This document shows, one piece after another, positions 16,867-26,553 of a DNA stretch of 53,129 nt. Below the pieces are notes generated by a model, which saw only the letters and a program-made list of their open reading frames with translations, had not been told where the DNA came from and searched no databases. Source of the DNA: Deltaproteobacteria bacterium (GTDB lineage: Bacteria; Myxococcota_A; Polyangia; JAAYKL01); the NCBI GenBank assembly GCA_016937015.1, contig JAFGWT010000052.1, positions 1 to 53,129 on the forward strand. The letters are read 5' to 3'. Position 1 is the stretch's first letter; each line of letters begins with the position of its first letter. The translations under genes and the position numbers were made by a program.

Positions 16867-19602
16867 CTAAATCAGCTTCTTCACAAGTGTAGTGGTTTTG
16901 CCGGACTTAATGGTGACATTGAAGCTTCTGTTGATACCAAATCCGTCGTTCTGGACAGTGATTTTGTATTTACCAGGTTTCAACGCCTTTTTCACTAATG
17001 GTGTATTTTTTATGAATTCTCCGTTAATAAACACTTTGGACCATGGTTGTGTCTGCACAGAAAGATATCCGTCGGCGCCGCCTCCGCCCCCGGATGCCCG
17101 AGGCGTCGTTCTTGGCTGAGTGGCGTCATCTTCGTTCCTCGACGGCCCTGACGTGGGTCGATGGGTTACGGTCGTGCTGCCGCCGTTGTCACAAGTGACC
17201 GCTGCCAGCGACACTTTGGCTTCACCGGATTCGACATCGCTCCTGGCCAGAGGACGTACCACCGCTCTTGAGCCACAGGCGTATTCCACCTCGTACTCGC
17301 GACCAGTCTCGATTTCGTGCGTCGCAGGGGTTACCCCAAGGTTGATGCGACGGGTTCCCTCGATCAATGTGACACGGCTCCCCTGAGGTTTGGTATTGAA
17401 GGTGACTTCAACTTTTGCAAGTATCAGCTTCTTCACTGGCAATTTTGCGGTCTTGCCTTTCTCGATATCGACCTGGAACTTCAGCTCTGAATACTTATCC
17501 TTGCTAAGCTTAACCTCATGAGTCCCGGGTTCCAGGTCAGATACTGTCAACGGAGTGGTGTCGTTGGAAATCACCTTTCCATCAATCTCGACGGTACAGC
17601 CAGGCGGATCTGATTCAATGTACAACCCGCTGCCTCTGGCTTCCTCCAACTTCACTTTAGTGGCAAGTGTCTTGCCTGGACGCACATCGAATATCAATTC
17701 TTTTTGTGCATACCCTTCTCGATTAATAATAAATGAATGCTGACCAATAGACAGGTCTTCAATCAACATGGGCGATACATTCTGAGGAATCTTACGAGAC
17801 CCATCAACAACAACTGAAAGTTCGTCGCTGGGCGCAACGGTCAGTTCAATGGCACCTGTACGTGGCGCGAGGGCAAACTTGAAGATACCGACGACAGCAG
17901 CCACTGCAACAATTACACCAACCGCCACTCCTATTAAAAGGGACTTGGTTTTGTTGCGCCGCTTTCGAGCCGGAGACATCGACATGGTATCGTCGATGTG
18001 GGTAACAGTCGCGGCAGGCATTGGCATCGTCTGAGGCACCGCCGCCGCTCGGGGTGCGCCCATCGCTGGGGTTGGCCCGGTCGTTCTTGCTCTGGCGGCA
18101 ACTGCAGCCATCTGCGCTGCTGTATCCTTGGTATAGATATTTGTGGGCTCCTCATCATCGTCCCAATCCATATCGAGAGAATTATTTCCCGCATTCGCGG
18201 GTGAAGAGCCTTTTGGGGTTGCAGGCGATGCCCCTGGCAGGCCAGTGGACGCAGCCATCGGGCTGGCAGGCTGAGGTGGCGCAGGGGCGACCGCTCCAGT
18301 TTTCAAAGCCGCTGGTTCCGGTTCATTCGTCGTCGCCGTCATCGCAGAGCGTTGTGGAACGGGGGATTGCGCAGGAATGCCCAGCATAGTCTTTTTAGCT
18401 GCAGGGGGCGCGGGTGCTGCACCTGGCTTTGGCGGCGGTGGCGCCAGAGATGCACCAACAGATGGTGGAGTTGGTGCACCAGGAACACCTGGGCGCGGTG
18501 GTGCCGGCGGCACAGTGACGCCCCCCAGAGTTGGTCGGGGAACGGCCACTGGTGGCGCACCTGGGGCTGGAGGAGCGGTTTTATTGCTTCCGGTTTTGGA
18601 TGCTCTGGGGGGAGGTGGAACAGAAGACTTAAGCAAACTATCGTCGAAGTCCTCGGCAGCGGCTGCGCTCTTTTCAATATCCGCCCGGAAGACTTCCTGC
18701 ATAAACGCTGCCAGATCCTTACGAGAAAAGAAGCTGCCCGAGGTATACATGTAACTCTGCAGGTCATCGTGCAGGTCCATCGCGCTCTGATAACGCTCCT
18801 CAACTCCTTTGCTAAGCGCTTTTAAAACGATTTTTTCAAGTTCAGCTGGAATCCGCTTATTGAACGATGATGGCGGAACAATATCAACATTGCGGACCTT
18901 CTCCAAAGTAGAGAAGTCGGACTCCCCAATAAAGAGCCGTTCCCCTGTAAGCAGTTCCCACAGGCATATTCCCACTGCGAAGATATCGGAACGTCGGTCA
19001 AGAGGCATCCCTCGGACCTGCTCCGGAGACATGTACCCGAACTTACCCTTCAGGATGCCCGCCTGTGTTTTGCCGGCTTTGCCAGCAGCTTTTGCAATAC
19101 CAAAATCGATTAGCTTCACCTGACCGTCGAATGAAATCAATACATTCTGAGGTGACACATCCCGGTGTACCAAATTTAAATCCCTGCCAGCGCCATCCTT
19201 CTTATTGTGTGCGTAATCAAGGCCTTCGCACATTTTCATAATCATATAGGCCGCCATGGCAAAGGGCACTGTCTGTGCTTTTTTCCGCATCCGATCAAAG
19301 ATTGCGCGCAGGTCCTTGCCCTCGACATACTCCATCGCAATAAAATACGAATCACCAACTTTACCAAGATCATCAATTCGAGCAATATTTGCATGATTTA
19401 GCTGAACCGCAATTTTGGCCTCATCAATAAACATGGTGATAAATTCTTCGTCTTCAGCAATGCTGGGCAAAATACGCTTCACAGCGAGAAGCCGCTCAAA
19501 TCCCTCCACACCGAATGCTTTGGCCTTAAACACTTCAGCCATTCCACCAACACTGATTCTGTCCAACAAGTAATATTTCCCAAAAGGAACAGGCTTTTTC
19601 AC
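16867..19602 (-). CDS. transmembrane Ser/Thr protein kinase with PEGA-like repeats
   Basis: 911 residues from GTG 19602. The kinase domain covers about 9-275: ISVGGMAEV loop, K42 in LAVKRI, catalytic loop HRDVSPQN (146-153) and DFG 166-168. A Pro/Ala-rich linker of about 260 residues follows, then one membrane segment (LLIGVAVGVIVAVAAVVGIF). The periplasmic part holds three or four PEGA-like beta repeats, such as LYIESDPPGCTVEIDGKV and LSVQTQPWSKVFINGEF. The kinase is likely inside and the repeats outside, perhaps sensing the wall. The longest frame would start at 19683, but a promoter lies over that codon, while GTG 19602 has GGAG eight bases upstream. The barrel gene 14 bases downstream is probably co-transcribed. 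Confidence 0.9.
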   Translation of the reverse strand: MKKPVPFGKYYLLDRISVGGMAEVFKAKAFGVEGFERLLAVKRILPSIAEDEEFITMFIDEAKIAVQLNHANIARIDDLGKVGDSYFIAMEYVEGKDLRAIFDRMRKKAQTVPFAMAAYMIMKMCEGLDYAHNKKDGAGRDLNLVHRDVSPQNVLISFDGQVKLIDFGIAKAAGKAGKTQAGILKGKFGYMSPEQVRGMPLDRRSDIFAVGICLWELLTGERLFIGESDFSTLEKVRNVDIVPPSSFNKRIPAELEKIVLKALSKGVEERYQSAMDLHDDLQSYMYTSGSFFSRKDLAAFMQEVFRADIEKSAAAAEDFDDSLLKSSVPPPPRASKTGSNKTAPPAPGAPPVAVPRPTLGGVTVPPAPPRPGVPGAPTPPSVGASLAPPPPKPGAAPAPPAAKKTMLGIPAQSPVPQRSAMTATTNEPEPAALKTGAVAPAPPQPASPMAASTGLPGASPATPKGSSPANAGNNSLDMDWDDDEEPTNIYTKDTAAQMAAVAARARTTGPTPAMGAPRAAAVPQTMPMPAATVTHIDDTMSMSPARKRRNKTKSLLIGVAVGVIVAVAAVVGIFKFALAPRTGAIELTVAPSDELSVVVDGSRKIPQNVSPMLIEDLSIGQHSFIINREGYAQKELIFDVRPGKTLATKVKLEEARGSGLYIESDPPGCTVEIDGKVISNDTTPLTVSDLEPGTHEVKLSKDKYSELKFQVDIEKGKTAKLPVKKLILAKVEVTFNTKPQGSRVTLIEGTRRINLGVTPATHEIETGREYEVEYACGSRAVVRPLARSDVESGEAKVSLAAVTCDNGGSTTVTHRPTSGPSRNEDDATQPRTTPRASGGGGGADGYLSVQTQPWSKVFINGEFIKNTPLVKKALKPGKYKITVQNDGFGINRSFNVTIKSGKTTTLVKKLI

Positions 19603-19673
19603 AGGGTCACTCCAATTTAAATGAATTGCGCAAACAAAAAAAATGAGTCTTGGGTTCAAAATTTTGCGATGAA

Positions 19674-19702
19674 AATATCGCATGAGCGCTTTTCCAAGTC
19701 AA
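19674..19702 (-). promoter_or_regulatory. sigma70-type promoter of the PEGA-kinase gene
   Basis: On the minus strand TTGACT (19702-19697), a 17-base spacer, and GATATT (19679-19674). The predicted start near 19667 leaves about 65 bases to GTG 19602. It overlaps the alternative ATG at 19683, which argues against that start. Confidence 0.55.
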
Positions 19703-20020
19703 CAATGTAAACAAAAGATATATTAAAAGGCACATCAGAAATCTTTTATCGAATAGCAGCTTTTGAACTTCCAAGAAGTATTGCCGGACTGTCTGTCTAT
19801 CAGGTGCCGACCTTGTTTATCGTTTTACAAAGGCATTAAAAACGGTTATTTGTTACAAACAAAATTGGCATAAGGACTGTTGGCAGTAATTGGCTCCCCG
19901 TGCTGAAGACTACTGAGCGAAGGACATATCGAGTGAACACGCACCGTTCAAACTTGCCGATTTCTTTACATCGACAGGCAAAAAGGCAAAATAAAGTCAA
20001 CCGACAGGAAAAGGTATCCA
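19703..20020. other. divergent spacer between kinase and HEAT-repeat genes
   Basis: About 320 A+T-rich bases upstream of the HEAT-repeat gene. Apart from the minus-strand promoter at its left edge I see no confident promoter for the plus-strand gene, no conserved RNA and no coding frame. Several runs of TTTACAAA-like sequence are present but do not form a clear operator. Confidence 0.4.
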
Positions 20021-20905
20021 ATGAGCACCAGGAAGTATTTTCACATAATTTCCACCATCGCTGTTATCCTGACGTTTCTGCTGACCAGTCTCGCATGGGG
20101 AAAGCCCGGAAAAATTAACCGAAAAAAAGCGGCTGTAAAACCAGCGGCCAGCGAAATTGAGCAGAATATAGACGTCGATACCGAGTTCCAGGCATTTGTA
20201 GCCGATTTGCAGAGTACAGATCCGGAAAAAGTTGTCGTTGCGATACAAATGCTGGGCGCCACAGGCAATCCTGCCGCATGTTCCGAGATTATAGCGCTTC
20301 TGAAAACAGGGCCAGGAAATGACATAACCAATCTTGCGCTCCAGACTCTCGGTGTGCTGGGTAATCCAGACGCAATCAATACACTGGTCGAATATCTCAA
20401 TCATCGGCGTTCGGATGCGCGGGTCATCGCAATACTGGCACTCGAAGGCTATTCATCACCAAAAATCAAACACGCTCTGGAACAAAAATTGAGAGATTCA
20501 GATCCTCAGGTGCGCACCAATGCGGCGATTGCACTGGTAACCAAAGGCGATGCGTCGTCTGTGCCTATTCTATTTAAGGCATTTAACAGAGGTGTGAACG
20601 ATGCTGCCGTCGCCATCGGTCGCCTTGGTGCAAGGGATGACGCACTGAGACTGACTGAATATTTGGGAAAGCTCGACATATCGGTTTTGCTTCCAGGATT
20701 CAGAGAATTTCTGACCGGTTCCCATTTGGATGACGATATGAAACTCCAGGTACTGAACGTGCTGTTCGATTTTGCCGGTCCGGAAGTTCGGCAGTTTGCG
20801 GTTGAAATGCGTGCAAAAATCAAAGCCGCCAATCCCGAAATGGAGTACGATGACCCCATCCTCAAACTGTTAAGCAAAATGGTCAACCAGATCGTCCAGG
20901 ATTGA
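20021..20905 (+). CDS. exported HEAT-repeat protein
   Basis: 294 residues. The signal peptide (about 1-27) ends near SLAWG. From residue 50 on, the sequence is a series of paired helices of about 30 residues with the HEAT pattern, for example LGATGNPAACSEIIALL, LGVLGNPDAINTLVEYL and LRDSDPQVRTNAAIALV, so it should form a curved helical scaffold that binds another protein. AGGAAAAGG lies just upstream of ATG 20021. It is followed after 19 bases by a beta-propeller protein that also contains HEAT-like repeats, so both probably serve one periplasmic complex. No enzyme motif is visible. Confidence 0.8.
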   Translation: MSTRKYFHIISTIAVILTFLLTSLAWGKPGKINRKKAAVKPAASEIEQNIDVDTEFQAFVADLQSTDPEKVVVAIQMLGATGNPAACSEIIALLKTGPGNDITNLALQTLGVLGNPDAINTLVEYLNHRRSDARVIAILALEGYSSPKIKHALEQKLRDSDPQVRTNAAIALVTKGDASSVPILFKAFNRGVNDAAVAIGRLGARDDALRLTEYLGKLDISVLLPGFREFLTGSHLDDDMKLQVLNVLFDFAGPEVRQFAVEMRAKIKAANPEMEYDDPILKLLSKMVNQIVQD

Positions 20906-20924
20906 GTTGAAAGGAGTAATGGTA

Positions 20925-23210
20925 ATGAGTCTGAAAAAAATTCGAAAATACCTGCTTCCTGCACTCCTTGCAGCTCTCACCATTTTTTGTTTTGGGGCAA
21001 CAGGAGAGATATGCGGACCGCTTTTTGAAACAACAGCAGATGCATTTGAAGCAAAATTCCCGGAAAATGATGCCGCCAGCCTGAAAGATGTGACATCGAA
21101 ACTTGACGAACCGGAGGGTTATCACATCACCAACTCATCCGGACTTCCGTTTGCCATTTTTACCGTCGCCGAACCGCAAAGTGCTCTTGTCGCATATGAT
21201 TTAAAAAACCGGAAAACAGCCTGGCGAGTAGAGATTCCGGTCAATTCACCGCTGACATTTCGAGATAACACCATTGTTCTGCAGACCGGTTTTGCCATTG
21301 CTGTCTACGATGCAGGCACCGGCGCTTTGTTGTGGACTGTGCCTATAGACGAGGGCTGGTCTTTTTACGGCGCGGATGTCTCAAACGAGACAGTTGTTAT
21401 CTCACTTGGAATTGGCAGCGCGAATGATGGCGCCTATGCCAACGGCCTACTTGTGGCCCGCCGTCTCTCTGATGGCCGTGAACTCTGGAAAAACCTCACA
21501 GGAAACGGTCTACTTGGAAAACCAGCCGTGATGAACGATTTTGTATTTGTTCCCTGGAAGAAAAAGCAAATCGCCATTATCAAGCTGGATACAGGCGAAG
21601 AGGTCAGCCGCCTGCGGGCAGACGATTTCACGGTTAATTTTACGCAAGCCACCCCAGCTGGTGTATTCTATGGCACCAATGCCACCGAAAAAAATGTAGC
21701 TGCACTCTTCCTGCTTGATGGATATGCGATTTCCGGAAAACGAACATCCCCAAACATGTTCATGCCAAGATCTGTGGCTGCGCCCAACGCACCCGGATTC
21801 CATGTGGATACATTCGTAAAACCGTCTATCGAAATCGCTAACGCAGAGCGAATCAGATATTACTGGCTGCCCCAAAAAAGCCAATCCACCATTAGGATGT
21901 CTGCCGACACATACTATCTACACTACTGGCGGTATATTTTTGCATTCGACGCCAGGACCCATCAAACCAAATGGGCATATATGTCTCCAGAAGATATTCA
22001 CTCACTCCTGCCAATGGAAAGTGGCCTCTATGCTGTCACCACCTCAGGCACTATTTTCTACACCGACGCACGAGTTGGACACGTGAACTGGCAGATTAAG
22101 ACCGGGCTAAAACCCACATCCATCGCGTTTGACAGCCATGGATTCGTTCCAAGTGTGAAAACCGGTAGTGGTATTAAGGACCCGAGGGCAGATCTTAAGA
22201 TGCTAATAAGAGATAAAGACAGCCGCATGCTGCCAGTCCGTATCTACGCCACAAAATTACTGGCGGCTTTCGACAGCGCGGGGGTCACGGCAGACCTGCT
22301 CGAGCTGCATGCAGATGCGACCATGCCGCCTGCGCTTCAGAAAACCATCGTGGAAAAACTGGCGGAGCGGGAAAGCGGCGCGGATGCTCTTATTGATTCA
22401 CTGAGTGTCAGATACGACTACCTGGAACAAATTGCCGCACCACCAACAAATGTCGTCGCACCGGCTCTCGCCAACATGTCCGCCACAAAAGCGTTACCAG
22501 GACTCATGCAACAGATTCTGGACTACGAAACACCAACACCCAATATTGAACCCATTGCATCCGCTATCCTTAAACTTGGCGACGAATCAGTCGTTCAGCC
22601 GTTGCTGGCTTTTATTGTAAAATATCATGCCGACACATCATTTGTAGGCTACGAAGACGGGCTGAACCGAATTTGCGAAGTAATTTTAAAGTATGGCAGT
22701 GAAAAAGAAAAAAAGGCAATAGAGTCGGTACGAGATAATGCGCAGACCCTGCCGGAACTCAAAAAGCAGCTGATGACAGTTCTGGACCCGGACGCAGACA
22801 AAAAAGCGATGGCACTGGCTATAAAAAAGGCACAGGAAGCGGAGATTGCCAGACAGCGGGCCATTGAGCTGCAAAAAGCGCAGGAACTTGCTAATCGTCC
22901 ATATTTCCTGAGTCGCGATCAGATCGCTTCGACTATCTCCAAAAATGCCTACCTGTTGCGCCCCTGTATTAAGAGCGCCCTCGAAAAGCGACTGGGGCTG
23001 CGTCAGGTTCGAATGAAGTTCGCCATTACCGGAGCGAACGGAAAACCTGCCGGTTTGCACATTTTGCCGAACGATATACCGGGCCTGCAGGAATGCCTTG
23101 CCAATGGACTTTCTCAAATCGAATTTCCAAAATTTAAAAATATTCGCCAAAATGCCAGTCACACTATCCGTATAACGGGCGTTCGACGAAAAGCCGCAAC
23201 CACCGAATAA
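20925..23210 (+). CDS. exported beta-propeller / HEAT protein with AgmX/PglI-type C-terminal domain
   Basis: 761 residues. A signal sequence (about 1-27) precedes PQQ-like propeller blades at about 40-400, for example LVAYDLKNRKTAW, IAVYDAGTGALLWTV and IAIIKLDTGEEVSRL. Residues about 410-610 are HEAT-like helices (DSRMLPVRIYATKLLAAF). A helical linker leads to a C-terminal AgmX/PglI-type domain with Cys in LRPCIKSAL and LQECLANGL, the same module as in the kinase at 8566-10458. The start chosen is ATG 20925, eight bases after AAGGAG; the ATG at 20919 is too close to that motif. It is second in an operon with the HEAT protein. The role is unknown; a periplasmic assembly or motility-type complex is one possibility. 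Confidence 0.75.
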   Translation: MSLKKIRKYLLPALLAALTIFCFGATGEICGPLFETTADAFEAKFPENDAASLKDVTSKLDEPEGYHITNSSGLPFAIFTVAEPQSALVAYDLKNRKTAWRVEIPVNSPLTFRDNTIVLQTGFAIAVYDAGTGALLWTVPIDEGWSFYGADVSNETVVISLGIGSANDGAYANGLLVARRLSDGRELWKNLTGNGLLGKPAVMNDFVFVPWKKKQIAIIKLDTGEEVSRLRADDFTVNFTQATPAGVFYGTNATEKNVAALFLLDGYAISGKRTSPNMFMPRSVAAPNAPGFHVDTFVKPSIEIANAERIRYYWLPQKSQSTIRMSADTYYLHYWRYIFAFDARTHQTKWAYMSPEDIHSLLPMESGLYAVTTSGTIFYTDARVGHVNWQIKTGLKPTSIAFDSHGFVPSVKTGSGIKDPRADLKMLIRDKDSRMLPVRIYATKLLAAFDSAGVTADLLELHADATMPPALQKTIVEKLAERESGADALIDSLSVRYDYLEQIAAPPTNVVAPALANMSATKALPGLMQQILDYETPTPNIEPIASAILKLGDESVVQPLLAFIVKYHADTSFVGYEDGLNRICEVILKYGSEKEKKAIESVRDNAQTLPELKKQLMTVLDPDADKKAMALAIKKAQEAEIARQRAIELQKAQELANRPYFLSRDQIASTISKNAYLLRPCIKSALEKRLGLRQVRMKFAITGANGKPAGLHILPNDIPGLQECLANGLSQIEFPKFKNIRQNASHTIRITGVRRKAATTE

Positions 23211-23231
23211 TCCGGTCATCATAACCGATTG

Positions 23232-23251
23232 CGAACCGCCTAAGTGGTTCG
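23232..23251. terminator. hairpin between convergent genes
   Basis: CGAACC (23232-23237) pairs with GGTTCG (23246-23251) in the 60-base gap between the propeller gene and the convergent oxidase gene. It lacks a U-tract, so it may only slow transcription. Confidence 0.3.
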
Positions 23252-23270
23252 AGTTACCCCCACAACAGAA

Positions 23271-24659
23271 TCAGAAAATTTTTCCGGGATTAAGCAATCC
23301 TCGGGGGTCAAGTACTCGCTTTATATTCTGCTGCAATGCGATTAGCGATGGTGCCTGCTCCAAAGAAAGATAGGGGCGTTTGGCAAGACCAATACCGTGC
23401 TCACCGGTGATTGTACCGTGAAGCGAAAGGGTCAGTCGAAACACATCCTCGACAACAGGGGAAACATTAAACTCGTCATCATCCCACAATACATTCACGT
23501 GATAATTGCCATCTCCGGCATGACCGTACGATGCCAGTCTCACATGATACTTTTGAGAAAGTCGTTTTAATCCGGTCAAGAGTTCAGGAGCAGCGGACCG
23601 CGGCACCACAATGTCCTCGGATACTTTATGTTTTGCTGTATCCGCCACCGCGTCTGACATAAGTCGTCTTGCGGCCCACAGTTTTTCACGCTCGCCCCCA
23701 TGACGGGCCATCAAAATCTCCCTCGCGCCAACCGATTCACAAATATCGGCCAAACGAAGCGTTAGCCGTTCCACCGACGCTTCATCATCACCGTCCACTT
23801 CAGCCAGAATCAACGCTCCTGTGGCGCGATCGACACCGGAAACACCTTTTGAACGCAGTACATCCACTATAAAACTGTCCATAAATTCAAGAACAGAAGG
23901 GACCATCCCAGCGGCAACAATTTGCGACACTGCTTTGCCGGCGGACTCTTCATCTGGCATGGGCACAAGAAGAGTTGATACAATTTTAGGCTCCCGAATC
24001 AATTTTAGTGTAATTTGAGAAAATACACCTAACGTCCCCTCAGATCCCACCATCAAGGATGTAACGTCGTAACCGGCCACACCTTTTACGGTTCGTTTTC
24101 CTGGGCAGACTATGTCTCCACCCATTAATACCGCACGTACCCCCATCACATACTCCCGCGTGACACCATACTTAAATGCACGCGGACCGCCAGCATTATG
24201 TGCCACGTTTCCACCAATTGTACACGACTCAAGGCTGTTGGGATCAGGTGGATAAAACAGACCGTCTGCAGCCAGCATTGATTGCATTTGCCCTGTCACT
24301 ATACCTGGTTGAACGACTGCCAACAAATTTTCACGATCCACCTCCAGCAAATCATTCATTAGTGTCAAATCCAAGACAACGCCACCTTTCACAGGGATTG
24401 CCCCACCCGATTTTCCAGTACCTGCGCCCCTTGCAACAACGGGTACATTGAACTGACTGGCAAGCTGCAGTACCGACACTATCTCGCTTTCGCTTTTGAC
24501 GCGTACCGCCAAATCCGGCATCACCCCTTCGCAATGTGATTTGTCAGTCGAAAACTGTTCAAGAATATCCAAATCAACTAAAACCCTGCTCTCTCCGAGC
24601 AGCGAAGACAGCTTTAACGCCAGTTTCTCTGAGGATCGCTTAGAATTAATTGAGTTCAT
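23271..24659 (-). CDS. FAD-binding oxidase, glycolate oxidase subunit GlcD-like
   Basis: 462 residues. The N-terminal half is a PCMH-type FAD-binding domain with VARGAGTGKSGGAIP and the glycine-rich LESCTIGGNVAHNAGG and SLMVGSEGTLGVFS elements; the C-terminal half is the FAD-oxidase C domain ending GTITGEHGIGLAKRPYLSL. The family oxidises alpha-hydroxy acids such as glycolate or D-lactate at the membrane. No GlcE or GlcF partner gene is adjacent, so it may be a D-lactate dehydrogenase-type single-subunit enzyme; substrate is not fixed by sequence. The ATG at 24659 was chosen; an in-frame GTG at 24680 is an equally possible start. It lies alone between a convergent gene and the third kinase. 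Confidence 0.88.
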   Translation of the reverse strand: MNSINSKRSSEKLALKLSSLLGESRVLVDLDILEQFSTDKSHCEGVMPDLAVRVKSESEIVSVLQLASQFNVPVVARGAGTGKSGGAIPVKGGVVLDLTLMNDLLEVDRENLLAVVQPGIVTGQMQSMLAADGLFYPPDPNSLESCTIGGNVAHNAGGPRAFKYGVTREYVMGVRAVLMGGDIVCPGKRTVKGVAGYDVTSLMVGSEGTLGVFSQITLKLIREPKIVSTLLVPMPDEESAGKAVSQIVAAGMVPSVLEFMDSFIVDVLRSKGVSGVDRATGALILAEVDGDDEASVERLTLRLADICESVGAREILMARHGGEREKLWAARRLMSDAVADTAKHKVSEDIVVPRSAAPELLTGLKRLSQKYHVRLASYGHAGDGNYHVNVLWDDDEFNVSPVVEDVFRLTLSLHGTITGEHGIGLAKRPYLSLEQAPSLIALQQNIKRVLDPRGLLNPGKIF

Positions 24660-24825
24660 AATGAATGAGTACTTATCCACAAATCTGTTCCGTTACAAGC
24701 ATCAGACCATTTATTTGTAGAAGCATAATCCCCTGTACGAAACACAGATAGTCAACATCGGTTCATAACATCGGCAATTTTTTGAATTGAAAACTATGTG
24801 CCTGATAAACAAAAAGCCGACTAAA

Positions 24826-26391
24826 TCATTCTCCCCAAGGATCGGCGTAGTCAATCTTACGACGTGGCTTTTTAGCTGGTTTGTTCTCGGGGGGAGGTTC
24901 TTTCACCACTGGCTGTTCTGCTTTTTCAGCCGATTTTTGCCGTTTGCCTGGATGTCTTCGCTTAACCGAGTGAGATTTATTCTCAGATTCATCCTCTTTC
25001 GGCTTCAAATCGTACGACAGTGTCAAATCCTTATCAAACACAACCATCTCTGAAACACTCTCATGCCCAGGAGCAGATACCGAAATGGATCGATTAACAT
25101 TGCTCTTTAAAAAAGAACCAGTATAGGGATTGCCAACATCTGCGCCATCAATTGTGATGGTAGCCGTATTAGGTTGTGCAGTCACTGACAGTGTAATCTG
25201 AGCAACGCCTTTTTCTTTGGGTGCTTCTACGTCAGTCTTGACATCGCTCTCCGGCTGCGCCACTGGGTGTTGGGGGACAGGTTGCTCAACGTTTCCTTCC
25301 ATCGGTTCGGTTCGACTGCTTAAAAAGGCAACAATACCCACCACAACGGCTAAAACCACTGCGGCGGCAGCGCCCAGAATCAAGGGCAACCTGCTTTTAG
25401 GCGCAGTTATACCACTCTGCGTCATTTCGAGTGGCGTGGCAGTCATTGTTTGCGTACGTCTAACTGTACCAGTGCGATGTGCGACCAGATTAAGACTATT
25501 CGTGCTGTCGACTGCAATACCTGGCACGTATGGTATTAGACGCGCTCTAAACTCATCGCAATCCACAAACCTGTCCTCCGGATCGCGTGCCATGGCAATC
25601 TTAATGGTCTCTGCAATATCTTCGGGCAAATCCGGGTTCAACACTTCCGGCAGGGGCGGATCTTCCGTCAGAATCTTGATCAACAGCGCATTATAGTTTG
25701 GCGCATCAAAAGGCAGATGGCCCGTCAGCATCTGATACATTATGACCCCCATCGCGTAAATATCAGATCTTAGGGTCAAATTCTGCTCACCGCGCGCCTG
25801 CTCCGGAGACATATAATGAGGCGTTCCCAATACGGTTCCCGTCTGCGTCAGTGCTTTTTGGCCGTCAGTCTCCAACTCTTTAAACTTTGAAATACCAAAA
25901 TCAAGCAGCTTAACATAATCGGGATTTGATGATTTTTGAATAAGGTAAATATTTTCCGGTTTTAAATCACGATGAATAATCTGTACATCATGGGCCGCCT
26001 GAAGTGCAGCTAGCGCCTGAACCAAAATTCGCGCTGTTCTTTCAACGGACTGAACGCCTTCACTTTCAAGTAATCCCTTAACATCAGTCCCTTCAAGATA
26101 CTCCATCACGATATAAGGTGCATCATCGTCTGCTGTCCCCATATCAGTGATTTCTATAATGTTTTCGTGGCCAATCTTCGCCGCTGCCTGTGCCTCGCGT
26201 TGAAAACGGGTGACCACTTCATCATTATTGGCATACTGTGGATGCAAAAACTTAACTGCCAGTCTGCGGTTAATCAGTTGGTGCTTCGCTTCATAGACCG
26301 CCCCCATTCCGCCTTCCCCCAGAAGGGAAACGATCGTATATTTATTATCTAATGTCGTTCCAACCCGCTCGCCTTGAGTCATTGTCTTCAT
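24826..26391 (-). CDS. transmembrane Ser/Thr protein kinase
   Basis: 521 residues. A complete kinase domain covers about 18-290: LGEGGMGAVYEA, K47 in LAVKF, HRDLKPEN (140-147), DFG 164-166, and GTPHYMSPEQ at the end of the activation segment. This is the canonical RD arrangement, unlike the kinase at 8566-10458. A membrane segment (about 332-355, LILGAAAAVVLAVVVGIVAF) is followed by a short acidic linker, a PEGA-like strand pair (ATITIDGADVGNPYTGSF) and a basic Lys/Pro-rich tail. The start is ATG 26391 or ATG 26382; GGATG favours the second slightly. It lies downstream of smc on the same strand, separated by 162 A+T-rich bases that may hold its own promoter. Confidence 0.9.
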   Translation of the reverse strand: MKTMTQGERVGTTLDNKYTIVSLLGEGGMGAVYEAKHQLINRRLAVKFLHPQYANNDEVVTRFQREAQAAAKIGHENIIEITDMGTADDDAPYIVMEYLEGTDVKGLLESEGVQSVERTARILVQALAALQAAHDVQIIHRDLKPENIYLIQKSSNPDYVKLLDFGISKFKELETDGQKALTQTGTVLGTPHYMSPEQARGEQNLTLRSDIYAMGVIMYQMLTGHLPFDAPNYNALLIKILTEDPPLPEVLNPDLPEDIAETIKIAMARDPEDRFVDCDEFRARLIPYVPGIAVDSTNSLNLVAHRTGTVRRTQTMTATPLEMTQSGITAPKSRLPLILGAAAAVVLAVVVGIVAFLSSRTEPMEGNVEQPVPQHPVAQPESDVKTDVEAPKEKGVAQITLSVTAQPNTATITIDGADVGNPYTGSFLKSNVNRSISVSAPGHESVSEMVVFDKDLTLSYDLKPKEDESENKSHSVKRRHPGKRQKSAEKAEQPVVKEPPPENKPAKKPRRKIDYADPWGE

Positions 26392-26553
26392 CCATTTTAA
26401 ATATTATGACACCGTTTTAGTATAGGCATCGGTCTTTCCAAACGCTATATATACATACGTGAGAATTGCACAGCAATTTAGTTAAGTATAGAATAAAAAT
26501 GAAATTCAATTAAATTTCCAGATAAATACACAAAAACTGAAATAAAGAATCGG

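Noticed and set aside
19876-19900. Possible sigma54 promoter (TTGGCAG ... TTGGCTC)
   Set aside because: The spacing between GG and GC elements is nine, not the required ten, and the -12 box is poor.
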